From Chlorobiota bacterium (lineage in GTDB: Bacteria > Bacteroidota > Bacteroidia > Flavobacteriales > Flavobacteriaceae), in assembly GCA_013153655.1 (NCBI GenBank), contig JAADEB010000005.1, positions 1-20,860 on the forward strand: a stretch of DNA of 20,860 nt. The letters are read 5' to 3'. The position numbers were made by a program, and so were the translations under genes. The stretch's first letter is position 1, and each line of letters opens with the position of its first letter. Below the pieces are notes generated by a model. That model was not told where the DNA came from. It searched no databases and worked only from the letters and a program-made list of their open reading frames with translations. Shown piece by piece: positions 1 through 7,032 of the stretch.

Positions 1-34
1 TGTCATTCCGACGACCATCGGGAGGAGGAATCTC
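1..34 (+). repeat. Dispersed TGTCATTCCG...GAGGAATCTC repeat, copy 1
   Basis: Starts with TGTCATTCCGACG and ends with GAGGAATCTC. The same two ends, with a variable middle, recur at 246-293 and 11001-11036 (plus) and, inverted, at 143-184 and 464-499. This type of element is common between genes in Bacteroidota and several other phyla. It has no coding potential and no known function. The window edge may truncate it. Confidence 0.7.
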
Positions 35-110
35 TATCGTTCTTTGAAGGTATGAAGATTTTTCACTTGCTTTCTAAATGGTAATGCACTATAATAAAAT
101 CAATAGAAAA

Positions 111-142
111 GCTAATAGCTAACGGCCAACAGCTCTTCCGTA
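111..142 (+). repeat. 7-bp-period array of GCTAACG-type units, copy 1
   Basis: Three consecutive heptamers, GCTAATA, GCTAACG and GCCAACA, followed by GCTCTTCC. The same layout returns at 324-360 with four heptamers and the same GCTCT exit, so the whole module is duplicated about 210 bp apart in direct orientation. The 7-bp period rules out a codon-driven repeat. Confidence 0.7.
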
Positions 143-184
143 AGATTTCTCGTCGCTCCTTGCGTCGCTTCCCTCGAAATGACA
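143..184 (-). repeat. Dispersed TGTCATT repeat, inverted copy
   Basis: Read on the minus strand it starts TGTCATTTCGAG and ends AGAAATCT, with a GCGACG-rich middle. This is the inverted form of the element at 1-34. Its outer end overlaps the 19-bp tandem duplication at 179-216. Confidence 0.65.
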
Positions 185-216
185 GGAATCGCTCATTATG
201 ACAGGAATCGCTCATT
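179..216 (+). repeat. Perfect 19-bp tandem duplication
   Basis: Two identical, abutting 19-bp copies (179-197 and 198-216), each beginning ATGACAGGAATC and ending GCTCATT. The first copy begins inside the inverted TGTCATT repeat, so it looks like a local slippage duplication of that element's edge. Confidence 0.85.
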
Positions 217-245
217 TGGTCTATTACCGCTTTCGGAACGTGTTC

Positions 246-293
246 TGTCACTCCGAACGAAGCGCCGTGTCCGCCTCAGGCGGGAGGAATCTC
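246..293 (+). repeat. Dispersed TGTCA-CTCCG repeat with internal hairpin
   Basis: Starts TGTCACTCCGAACG and ends GAGGAATCTC, as at 1-34. Its middle contains a perfect small hairpin at 271-283 (CCGCC, loop TCA, GGCGG). Confidence 0.7.
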
Positions 294-323
294 AAATAAA
301 AACGTACTAAAATATGAAGAAAG

Positions 324-360
324 GCTAACAGCTAACGGCCAACGGCTAAAAGCTCTCCCA
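324..360 (+). repeat. 7-bp-period array of GCTAACG-type units, copy 2
   Basis: Four heptamers (GCTAACA, GCTAACG, GCCAACG, GCTAAAA) and then GCTCTCCC. Direct-orientation partner of 111-142. The second and third units are nearly the same in both copies, so the module was duplicated as a block or is under a common constraint. Confidence 0.7.
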
Positions 361-366
361 TAAAAT

Positions 367-462
367 CTCTTCAATCTTTCAACAGAAACACCGGTCATCG
401 GTCACCGGTCACCCATCTATTCAACTCTTCAACAGAAAAACCACGTTTCCCGTGTCCTGAAA
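367..462 (-). repeat. Composite 8-bp/7-bp array module, inverted orientation
   Basis: Contains 8-mers CTCTTCAA and TCTTTCAA (367-382), then CAGAAACACC, then heptamers CCGGTCA, TCGGTCA, CCGGTCA (391-411), then 8-mers CTATTCAA and CTCTTCAA (417-432), then CAGAAAAACC and CACGTTTCCCGTGTCC. Read on the minus strand, the parts match those at 6703-6889 and 20802-20860: octamers next to TGACCGG heptamers, and a GGACACGGGAAACGTGG block. Confidence 0.7.
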
Positions 463-463
463 T

Positions 464-538
464 GGAGATTCCTCAGTCGCAAACTCCTTCGGAATGACAA
501 GGGTAACTATTTGATTTAGTTAAGGTTAAAGTTAAAGT
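464..538 (-). repeat. About 75-bp repeat, inverted partner of 10955-11036
   Basis: Read on the minus strand this is a TTAACTTTAACC-type tract, then CTAAATCAAATAGTTAC, then the TGTCATTCCGAAGGAG...GACTGAGGAATCTCC element. The same three parts occur in the same order on the plus strand at 10955-11036 with only a few substitutions and a one-base indel. This is the longest near-identical repeat pair noticed in the window; the arms lie about 10.4 kb apart in opposite orientation. Confidence 0.85.
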
Positions 539-546
539 ATCTTTCC

Positions 547-599
547 CGATTTAACGATTTAACGGTTGCACGATTTAACAAATCTATTCAACTATTCAA
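547..599 (+). repeat. 8-bp-period array of CGATTTAA units
   Basis: Octamers CGATTTAA, CGATTTAA, CGGTTGCA, CGATTTAA (547-578) followed by two CTATTCAA units (584-599) and CAG. The GC-shifted third unit with a GCA ending reappears in reverse as TCGTGCAA in the array at 6759-6790. Confidence 0.75.
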
Positions 600-609
600 C
601 AGTAAAAAC

Positions 610-649
610 CGGTTCAACGATTGAACGATTGAACGGTTCAACGATTCAA
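610..649 (+). repeat. 8-bp-period array of CGATTGAA units
   Basis: Five consecutive octamers: CGGTTCAA, CGATTGAA, CGATTGAA, CGGTTCAA, CGATTCAA. It ends 39 bp before the fur-like start codon, so it lies directly upstream of, or within, that promoter region. Confidence 0.8.
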
Positions 650-656
650 AAAAAAG

Positions 657-670
657 ATTTAATTTTAAAT
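657..670 (+). promoter_or_regulatory. Possible fur-dnaB operon promoter and AT palindrome
   Basis: TAATTTTA at 660-667 is a one-mismatch version of the Bacteroidota -7 box TAnnTTTG and ends 21 nt before the start codon at 689. It lies in an interrupted palindrome, ATTTAA-TT-TTAAAT (657-670). No TTTG -33 box is visible at the right distance. If real, the palindrome could be an autoregulatory site, but AT-rich DNA makes such matches by chance easily. Confidence 0.3.
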
Positions 671-688
671 TCCTAAAAATTCAACGTC

Positions 689-1138
689 ATGGCTCATGCC
701 GAAATGCAAGAACTGGTACGCCGGTTGCTTACGAAATACTTGAACGAAAAGGGTCATCGCAAGACCTCCGAACGCTACCTGATCCTCAAAACCATCTACG
801 ATCAGGAAGGCCATTTCGACGTGGATGCCATCCACCATTTGATCAAATCCCAAGGCATCCACATCAGCAAAGCCACCGTGTACAACACCCTGGAATTGCT
901 CCTGGACGCCGGCCTTATTCGCAAACATCAATTCACCAACAAAGCTGCCTATTACGAAAAAAATTTTTTCAACAAATCCCATGATCACATTATCCTCATG
1001 AACGAGGACGGAGAATTGGAAAATATTATCGAATTTTGCGACCCGCGAATCGAAAACATCAAGAAGGATTTGGAATCCTATTTGCAAATAGATATTTCGG
1101 GACACGACCTCTACTTTTACGCTAAAAAGAAAAAATAA
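689..1138 (+). CDS. Fur-family metal-responsive transcriptional regulator
   Basis: A 149-residue protein with the size and layout of Fur-family repressors: an N-terminal winged helix with the recognition helix ISKATVYNTLELLLDAGLI (residues ~68-86), then a C-terminal dimerisation and metal domain with KSHDHIIL (~103) and IEFCDP. These regulators bind Fe, Zn or Mn, or sense peroxide, and repress uptake or stress genes. The CxxC pairs that hold the structural zinc in many family members are absent; the place of the first CxxC is taken by LMNEDGE. Which metal it senses cannot be told from sequence. The start ATG gives the normal family N-terminus; no Shine-Dalgarno sequence is visible, as usual in Bacteroidota. 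Its stop codon overlaps the dnaB start by one base (TAATG), so it is co-transcribed with dnaB. A candidate operator for a Fur-family protein lies upstream of the receptor gene at 11501. Confidence 0.9.
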   Translation: MAHAEMQELVRRLLTKYLNEKGHRKTSERYLILKTIYDQEGHFDVDAIHHLIKSQGIHISKATVYNTLELLLDAGLIRKHQFTNKAAYYEKNFFNKSHDHIILMNEDGELENIIEFCDPRIENIKKDLESYLQIDISGHDLYFYAKKKK

Positions 1139-2697
1139 TGGAAGCCAACCAACCGCAAGGAACACCGCAACCGAAAAAATCCGCCACCGCGCGCCAAATC
1201 GAAATGGGTTTGGTGGAAATTCCGCCTCAGGCCTTGGACGTGGAAATGGCCGTGCTGGGCGCCATGCTCATCGACAAGCGCGGCGTCAACGAGGTGATCG
1301 ATACCTTGCGTCCCGAAATGTTCTACGACACCAAGCACCAATTGATCTACCGCGCCATCCTGGAACTCTTCGAGTCCGGAACGGCCGTGGACCTGCTCAC
1401 CGTCAAGGAACGCCTGGCCTTTATGGGCAAATTGCGCGAAGCCGGCGGTGAATTCTACCTGGTGGACCTGTCGCGTAAGGTAAGTTCGGCCGCTCATATC
1501 GAATACCACGCGCGCATCATCATGGAAAAATACATGCGCCGCCAAATGATCGATGTGGCCAACGAAATGAAAGCCGACGCCTACGACGAAACCAAAGACG
1601 TGTTCGACATCGTGGACAAGGCCGAACAAAACATTTATAATGTATCCCAAGGCACCATGAAGCAAGGTTCCGAACCGGCCGATACCATCCTCTTGCGCAT
1701 TCACAAGGAATTGCAGGAATTGACCCAAGAGGACAAGCTTCCCGGCGTGCCGTCGGGCTTCCCGAGCATCGACCGCCTTACGTCGGGTTGGCAAAAGGGC
1801 GACCTGATTATCCTGGCCGCTCGTCCGTCCATGGGTAAAACGGCTTTTGCCTTGAACATGGCGCGCCATGTGGCCTTTGTGGAAGAAAAACCCGCCGCCT
1901 TCTTTTCCCTGGAAATGACCTCCGACCAATTGCTCAAACGTATCCTGGCTTCCGAAACCCAAATCAATGCTTCCAAATTCCGCTCGGGCAATTTCACCGA
2001 AGCCGAATTGAGCATTTTGGAAAACAAAATCAAGGAAATCAGCAACCATCCGCATCTCTATATCAACGACACCTCGTTCATGACCATTTTCGACCTGCGT
2101 GCACAAGCGCGCCGGTTGAAGAGCAAGCATGACATCCAAATCATCTTTATCGATTACCTTCAATTGATGCATGCTTCCAACCAATTCAAACCCGGCAACC
2201 GCGAGCAGGAAATTTCCACCATTTCGCGCAACCTTAAAGCCTTGGCCAAAGAATTGGAAATCCCGGTGGTGGCGCTCTCGCAGCTGTCGCGTAAGGTGGA
2301 AGACCGCTACAAGGAAGGCCAACACAAGCGTCCGCAACTTTCCGACTTGCGTGAATCGGGCGCCATCGAACAGGATGCCGACATCGTTACCTTCCTCTAC
2401 CGTCCGGAATATTATCACCTGACCGAATGGGACACCGAACCTTTCGGACCCACCGACAACCAGGTGGAAATCATTTTTGCCAAGCACCGTAACGGCAGCA
2501 CCGGAACCATTCGTTTGCAATTTTTCAAAAATTACGGTCTCTTTACCGAAATCAACGATTTTGCTCCGGGTACGTCGCAGGTGCTGGATTCCAAACTCAA
2601 CTCCATGCCGGACAGCGTAACGCCTCCGGGCGCCGGCGACGCTTTCGGCCTGGACGATATAAACCCGCAAGACACTCCCGATGATCCGCCGTTCTAA
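1138..2697 (+). CDS. dnaB: Replicative DNA helicase DnaB
   Basis: A 519-residue hexameric helicase that unwinds DNA ahead of the replication fork and loads primase. The N-terminal domain (~25-130, LDVEMAVLGAML) is followed by a linker and the RecA-like motor. Walker A ARPSMGKT is at residues 228-235, Walker B IIFIDYLQL near 334-343, and the motifs ALSQLSRKVEDR and DLRESGAIEQDADIV follow. All motor motifs are intact and no intein is present. The last ~45 residues are Pro/Asp-rich and probably disordered. The ATG overlaps the fur-like stop by one base, and the next gene starts 17 bases before the dnaB stop, so translation is probably coupled through the cluster. An antisense open frame of 549 codons over this gene is a composition artefact. 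Confidence 0.98.
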   Translation: MEANQPQGTPQPKKSATARQIEMGLVEIPPQALDVEMAVLGAMLIDKRGVNEVIDTLRPEMFYDTKHQLIYRAILELFESGTAVDLLTVKERLAFMGKLREAGGEFYLVDLSRKVSSAAHIEYHARIIMEKYMRRQMIDVANEMKADAYDETKDVFDIVDKAEQNIYNVSQGTMKQGSEPADTILLRIHKELQELTQEDKLPGVPSGFPSIDRLTSGWQKGDLIILAARPSMGKTAFALNMARHVAFVEEKPAAFFSLEMTSDQLLKRILASETQINASKFRSGNFTEAELSILENKIKEISNHPHLYINDTSFMTIFDLRAQARRLKSKHDIQIIFIDYLQLMHASNQFKPGNREQEISTISRNLKALAKELEIPVVALSQLSRKVEDRYKEGQHKRPQLSDLRESGAIEQDADIVTFLYRPEYYHLTEWDTEPFGPTDNQVEIIFAKHRNGSTGTIRLQFFKNYGLFTEINDFAPGTSQVLDSKLNSMPDSVTPPGAGDAFGLDDINPQDTPDDPPF

Positions 2698-3946
2698 AAC
2701 ATATCTGGCCTTCATCTTGCTCCTGCTGGCCATGCCGTTGCGGGCCGGGTGGATATTGATTCCCATGGACGAGACCCAACACCAGCACTTGAAGGCCTAC
2801 GGATTGGTCTATCACGCCTTGACCCGCCACGTAAAGGTCAAATGGTTGCTCAATTACCGCGGCGGTGCCTTCCTGATGCCTTCCTTGCCGGAATTGAAAG
2901 ACGAAGCCGCCGTGAAGGACGTTACCTACGAAGAAATCACCGATGCGCAGGCCGAACAAATCCTGGCCGAAGTGGAGAGTCCGGCCATGAACACCCATGC
3001 CGTTACGCTGGAAAAACCGCCGAAAATCGCCGTGTATTCTCCCAAGGACAAAATGCCGTGGGACGACGCCGTGACCCTGGCCTTGACCTATGCCGAAATT
3101 CCCTACGACGTGGTCTATGACGAAGAGGTGCTCCGCGGCGATTTACTCCAATACGACTGGCTCCATCTCCATCATGAGGATTTCACCGGACAATACGGCC
3201 GGTTTTACGCCGCCTACCGGACGGCCGCCTGGTATGTGAAGCGCAAGCAGGAACAGGAAGCCTTGGCACACCGCTTGGGATTCGACAAAGTGTCGAAACT
3301 CAAATTGGCCGTGGCTATGAAAATTCGCGAATTCGTCATGGGAGGCGGTTTTATGTTTGCCATGTGCTCGGCTACCGACAGTTTCGATATTGCCTTGGCG
3401 GCACATAATACGGACATTTGCGAAACCATGTTCGACGGTGATCCTTGCGAACCCGGATGTCAGGAAAAATTGGATTTTTCCATCACCTTTGCTTTCGAAA
3501 ATTTTATCCTGGAAACCGATCCCATGGTCTATGAATTTTCCAATATCGACACCACGCCTTACCGCAAGGTGCCTAAGGAAAACGATTATTTCGAACTGAA
3601 AACTTTTTCGGCCAAATACGACCCGGTTCCCACCATGCTTACGCAAAATCATACGGAACTCATCAAAGGATTTTACGGCCAAACCACCGCCTTCAATCCC
3701 GAAACCATCAAACCCAATGTGATCATCATGGCCACCACGCCTTGGAACGGCGAGGCCAAATACATCCACGGACAATACGGCAAAGGTATGTTTACCTTCT
3801 ACGGCGGCCACGACCCGGAAGACTACAAACACAAAATCGGCGATCCCAAAACCCGCCTCGAATTGCATCCCACTTCGCCGGGTTACCGCCTTATCCTGAA
3901 TAACGTGCTTTTTCCCGCCGCCGAAAAACAAAAGAAAAAAACCTGA
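2681..3946 (+). CDS. Conserved secreted 'AsnB-like' protein, possible class I amidotransferase/ThuA-like fold
   Basis: A 421-residue protein with a signal peptide (RRSKTYLAFILLLLAMPLRAG). It closely resembles a Bacteroidota family that databases often call 'asparagine synthetase B', but I see neither an N-terminal Cys glutaminase domain nor an ATP-pyrophosphatase SGGxDS motif, so the name is not supported. Features that may bear on function are a nucleophile-elbow-like GGGFMFAMCSATDS (~residues 222-235), LHLHHEDFTGQYG (~161), GQTTAF, and a C-terminal FYGGHDPEDY followed by LHPTSPGYRLILNN. The elbow with Cys and the late GGHDP resemble class I glutamine-amidotransferase or ThuA-like folds; that is inference. 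The signal peptide places it in the periplasm or outer envelope. It overlaps dnaB by 17 bases and recN by one base (TGATG), so it is locked in the operon. Its substrate is unknown. Confidence 0.9.
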   Translation: MIRRSKTYLAFILLLLAMPLRAGWILIPMDETQHQHLKAYGLVYHALTRHVKVKWLLNYRGGAFLMPSLPELKDEAAVKDVTYEEITDAQAEQILAEVESPAMNTHAVTLEKPPKIAVYSPKDKMPWDDAVTLALTYAEIPYDVVYDEEVLRGDLLQYDWLHLHHEDFTGQYGRFYAAYRTAAWYVKRKQEQEALAHRLGFDKVSKLKLAVAMKIREFVMGGGFMFAMCSATDSFDIALAAHNTDICETMFDGDPCEPGCQEKLDFSITFAFENFILETDPMVYEFSNIDTTPYRKVPKENDYFELKTFSAKYDPVPTMLTQNHTELIKGFYGQTTAFNPETIKPNVIIMATTPWNGEAKYIHGQYGKGMFTFYGGHDPEDYKHKIGDPKTRLELHPTSPGYRLILNNVLFPAAEKQKKKT

Positions 3947-5616
3947 TGATACGGCATTTGGACATACGCAACCTGGCGCTTATCGACCGGATGAACCTGG
4001 ATTTTCACCCGGGCCTCAACGTGATTACGGGCGAAACGGGTGCCGGAAAATCCATTATGCTCAACGGATTGGCCATGGTGCTGGGCAAGCGGGCCGATAC
4101 CTCGCTCATGCGGCACAGGGACCGCAAGTTGGTGGTGGAAACCGAATTCGACATCAGCCGTACGGACTTGAAAGATTTTTTCGCGCACGAAGACCTGGAT
4201 TACGACGATCATAGCATCATCCGCCGCGAAATCACGCCGGCGGGCAAGTCGCGGGCCTTTGTAAACGACACGCCGGTACGCCTGGACGTGCTGGAAAACC
4301 TGGGCCGCCGCCTGGTGGACATTCATTCGCAGAACCAAAACCACCTGTTGCGCGACAAGACCTTTCGTCTGCGCCTTATCGACCTGTGGGCGGGCAACGA
4401 AGATTTGTTGAACGAATACGGCCGCCTTTATGCACAATGGAAAGAACACGAGGCCACGCTTCGCCGCCTGGAAGCGGACTACGAACGCATGAAGGAATCG
4501 GAGGATTACCGCCTGTTTCAATTGGAAGAATTGCAGGCGTTGGATTGGGATTTGGATTTGACCGAAGCCGAACAGCGCCTTCGCCAATACGAAAGCCGCG
4601 AACGCCTCCTGGAAAATCTGGCGCACCTGCAACGCCTCACCGACGACGACACCATGGGTCTTTCGGTGCAATGGACCGAAGCGCGCGGCCGCCTCGAACA
4701 AGCCGCCGAAAGCGAGCCGCGCCTCCAAGATATTTTGGAGCAATGGGACACACTGTTCGAACAATGGCAGGAAAGCCTTGGCGACATCGACCGCATTGCC
4801 GACGAATACCGCTGGATGAACGATGCCGAAGCGGCCGAATTGCGCGAAAAACTGGATGCCTACTTCCGCCTGATGACCAAGCATCAAGTCGCAGACCAAG
4901 CCGAACTGAAAGCCTTGAAGGAGCGCTGGGAAGCGGAAACCAACCGCCTGGATGAAATCCGTGCACAACGAGACGCTTTGCGCAAGCAAACCGCCGGGGA
5001 AGAAAAACAAATCCGCTCCTTGGCCGAACGCCTGCGGGAACGCCGCCGGTCGCAAATTCCCGGCTTGGTAAAGGCCGTGGAGGAGCATTTGCGTCAGTTG
5101 GGCATGGAACACAGCCGCCTGAAAATCGAATTGGAACCCACGGAACCCGGTCCCTACGGAGCCGACCATCCCGTGTTTTTGCTCTCTTCGGACAAGGGCC
5201 GCAGCTGGGGCGAGGTGCGCAAGCAGGCTTCGGGCGGTGAACTCTCGCGCCTGATGTTGACTTTCAAACTGCTGATGAGCCGCAAAACCCAATGGCCTAC
5301 CTTGGTGTTCGATGAAATCGATGCGGGTGTGTCGGGCGATGTGGCGCGCAAAATGGCGGCCATGATTCGCGAATTGAGCCGGAGCGCTCAGGTGATTCTC
5401 ATTACCCACCTGCCGCAAATGGCCGTGGCGGCCGACCGTCATTTTAAGGTTTATAAACATGAGGCCGCCGGTGATGTGGTGTCGGAAATCAAAGAGCTTT
5501 CGCAAGCGGAACGCGTGCATGAAATCGCCGAAATGATCGAAGGGAAGCCGCCATCGGAATCGGCATTGCGGCATGCGGCGCATTTGTTGGAAACGGCCAA
5601 AACGGAGGCGGAATGA
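3946..5616 (+). CDS. recN: DNA repair protein RecN
   Basis: A 556-residue SMC-like ATPase acting in recombinational repair of double-strand breaks, where it holds broken DNA ends together. Walker A GETGAGKS is at residues 29-36 after the family-typical N-terminus IRHLDIRNLALI. A Q-loop-like stretch and SQNQNHLL follow, then a long Glu/Arg/Leu-rich coiled coil (~150-390). The ABC signature SGGELSR is at ~429-435, Walker B VFDEID at ~454-459, and the H-loop LITHLPQMA near 485. Length and motif order are normal. It starts on the stop of the upstream gene (TGATG), and its own stop overlaps the anmK start (ATGA). An antisense frame of 566 codons is an artefact of codon composition. Confidence 0.97.
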   Translation: MIRHLDIRNLALIDRMNLDFHPGLNVITGETGAGKSIMLNGLAMVLGKRADTSLMRHRDRKLVVETEFDISRTDLKDFFAHEDLDYDDHSIIRREITPAGKSRAFVNDTPVRLDVLENLGRRLVDIHSQNQNHLLRDKTFRLRLIDLWAGNEDLLNEYGRLYAQWKEHEATLRRLEADYERMKESEDYRLFQLEELQALDWDLDLTEAEQRLRQYESRERLLENLAHLQRLTDDDTMGLSVQWTEARGRLEQAAESEPRLQDILEQWDTLFEQWQESLGDIDRIADEYRWMNDAEAAELREKLDAYFRLMTKHQVADQAELKALKERWEAETNRLDEIRAQRDALRKQTAGEEKQIRSLAERLRERRRSQIPGLVKAVEEHLRQLGMEHSRLKIELEPTEPGPYGADHPVFLLSSDKGRSWGEVRKQASGGELSRLMLTFKLLMSRKTQWPTLVFDEIDAGVSGDVARKMAAMIRELSRSAQVILITHLPQMAVAADRHFKVYKHEAAGDVVSEIKELSQAERVHEIAEMIEGKPPSESALRHAAHLLETAKTEAE

Positions 5617-6683
5617 AGGTGCTGGGTATCATGAGCGGCACTTCGCTGGACGGTATGGATATGGCCTTGGTGGAATTCCGCGGTGACGATCCTTCGGATT
5701 ACCGCTTGTTGGCCGCCGAAACTTTTCCCTACACGGCCGAATGGGAACGCCGCCTCCGGGATGCCTTTCATGCTTCGGGCGAAGAGTTGGCGCGGCTGGA
5801 TGCCGATTTCGGCGTTTACACGGGACGTCGCGTAAGGGATTTTGTTGAACGTACGGGTTTGCGGCCTGAATTGATAGCATCGCACGGGCAAACCGTGTTT
5901 CACGAGCCGGGCCTGGGCTATACCTTGCAAATCGGAAGCGGACCGCATATTGCCGCCGTTACGGGCATCCGTACGGTGTACGATTTCCGGCGGCAGGACG
6001 TGGCTTTGGGCGGGCAGGGAGCGCCTTTGGTTCCCATCGGCGACAAGCTTTTGTTTGACGGTTACGATTATTGCCTCAACATCGGCGGTTTTGCCAACAT
6101 ATCCTACGACGATGCGCAAGGACGGCGCACGGCCTTCGACACGGGTCCGGCCAATATGGTGCTCAATCGTTTGGCGAGGCGTTTGGGAAAACCGTATGAC
6201 GAAGGCGGCCGCATGGCGGCTTCGGGGCGTATGATTACGGCGCTTTGGGAAGCCTTGAACGCCTTGGATTATTATGCCGCCGGCGATGTACCCAAATCGT
6301 TGGGGCGCGAAATGGTGGAGCGGGACATTATGCCGCTTTTGGCTCGTTACGAAACGGATTACAGGACGGAGGATTTGTTGCACACCTTTGCGCGCCATGC
6401 GGCATGGCAAATCGCGCGGGCCGTGAAGCGGCCGGGGCGTATGCTGGTGACGGGCGGCGGTGCCTACAACGAATTTTTGGTTGGCGCCATTGCGGAGTAT
6501 GCGCCGGTGGACCCGGTGATTCCGGAGCGGGAGCTGGTGGAATTCAAGGAGGCGATGATATTTGCCTTAATGGGTTGGTTGCGTGTGCGCGGCGAGGTGA
6601 ACGTGTTGGCATCGGTGACGGGTGCTTGTTGCGATCATTCGTCGGGATTGGTGGTGGAGGGGATCGGTGAAGAGATTGGTTGA
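5613..6683 (+). CDS. anmK: Anhydro-N-acetylmuramic acid kinase AnmK
   Basis: A 356-residue cytoplasmic sugar kinase that cleaves the 1,6-anhydro ring of anhydro-N-acetylmuramic acid and phosphorylates it, returning peptidoglycan turnover products to metabolism. The N-terminal phosphate loop is GIMSGTSLDGMDMAL (residues ~5-19). ASHGQTVFHEPG and DFRRQDVALGGQGAPLVP are typical of the family. IGGFANISY is followed by FDTGPANM (~176), whose Asp is the expected catalytic base, and by GKPYDEGG. GGGAYNEFL lies in the C-terminal lobe and FKEAMIFALMGW near the end. It overlaps the recN stop by four bases and is the last gene of the operon. No clear terminator follows directly; the strong palindromes at 6920-7019 are the nearest candidates. 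Confidence 0.96.
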   Translation: MKVLGIMSGTSLDGMDMALVEFRGDDPSDYRLLAAETFPYTAEWERRLRDAFHASGEELARLDADFGVYTGRRVRDFVERTGLRPELIASHGQTVFHEPGLGYTLQIGSGPHIAAVTGIRTVYDFRRQDVALGGQGAPLVPIGDKLLFDGYDYCLNIGGFANISYDDAQGRRTAFDTGPANMVLNRLARRLGKPYDEGGRMAASGRMITALWEALNALDYYAAGDVPKSLGREMVERDIMPLLARYETDYRTEDLLHTFARHAAWQIARAVKRPGRMLVTGGGAYNEFLVGAIAEYAPVDPVIPERELVEFKEAMIFALMGWLRVRGEVNVLASVTGACCDHSSGLVVEGIGEEIG

Positions 6684-6702
6684 CTCGTTGAGCGGGTTAT
6701 TT

Positions 6703-6889
6703 CGGTTGAATCGTGCAATCGTTAAACCGTGAAATTCTGTTGAAGAGACGGGGAATTTTTGTTAAATCGTTAAATCGTGCAATCGTTAAATCGATTTGAC
6801 CGATGACCGATGACTGGTGACCGGTGGATTTTTTCGGGACACGGAAAACGGACAACGGAGAACGTGTTTTTTGGGACGCAGAAAGCACG
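6703..6889 (+). repeat. Composite 8-bp/7-bp array module, direct orientation
   Basis: In order: octamers CGGTTGAA, TCGTGCAA, TCGTTAAA, CCGTGAAA (6703-6734); a CTGTTGAAGAG spacer; octamers TTGTTAAA, TCGTTAAA, TCGTGCAA, TCGTTAAA (6759-6790); heptamers TGACCGA, TGACCGA, TGACTGG, TGACCGG (6797-6824); a TTTTTTCGGGAC spacer; heptamers ACGGAAA, ACGGACA, ACGGAGA, ACGTGTT (6841-6868); then TTGGGACGCAGAAAGCACG. Parts recur at 367-462 (inverted), 7275-7331, 11042-11081 and 20802-20860. It starts 20 bp after the anmK stop. Confidence 0.8.
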
Positions 6890-6919
6890 GTAACACAGAT
6901 GAAAAGGATTTTTTAAGGA

Positions 6920-6947
6920 GCCGCCAGGTTTACGAAAACCTGGCGGC
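6920..6947. repeat. Strong palindrome, 12-bp stem and 4-nt loop
   Basis: Left arm GCCGCCAGGTTT at 6920-6931, loop ACGA, right arm AAACCTGGCGGC at 6936-6947; the arms pair perfectly. With the palindrome at 6986-7019 it forms a REP-like pair between the convergent genes anmK and the LTA-synthase-like gene. It may act as a transcription end or be a mobile intergenic palindrome. Confidence 0.8.
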
Positions 6948-6985
6948 GGATATGATTCATTTTCATAAAGATTTAGGATATACAA

Positions 6986-7019
6986 AGACCTGGAAGGTTT
7001 TCAAAAACCTTCCAGGTCT
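6986..7019. repeat. Strong palindrome, 16-bp stem (AGACCTGGAAGG type)
   Basis: Left arm AGACCTGGAAGGTTTT at 6986-7001, two-base centre CA, right arm AAAACCTTCCAGGTCT at 7004-7019; the pairing is perfect. Palindromes of the form ACCTGnnAGGTTTT...AAAACCTnnCAGGT are frequent between genes in Bacteroidota and resemble REP elements mobilised by RAYT transposases. No RAYT gene lies in this window. It could also serve as a two-way terminator between convergent genes. Confidence 0.8.
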
Positions 7020-7032
7020 CATTGTTTAAAAA

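Noticed and set aside
63..251. 62-codon minus-strand frame near the window start
   Set aside because: It overlaps the 19-bp tandem and the array units; its sequence is repeat DNA.
1..650. Repeat arrays considered as a CRISPR array
   Set aside because: Units are 7-8 bp and directly abutting, without 25-40-bp repeats, unique spacers or cas genes.
1117..2766. 549-codon open frame on the minus strand across dnaB
   Set aside because: It mirrors a well-supported dnaB, has no recognisable domain, and is rich in His, Gly, Phe and Val as expected of antisense translation in GC-biased codons.
3883..5583. 566-codon open frame on the minus strand, longer than recN itself
   Set aside because: RecN carries all its motifs on the plus strand; the antisense frame has no motif, signal or promoter and arises from codon composition.
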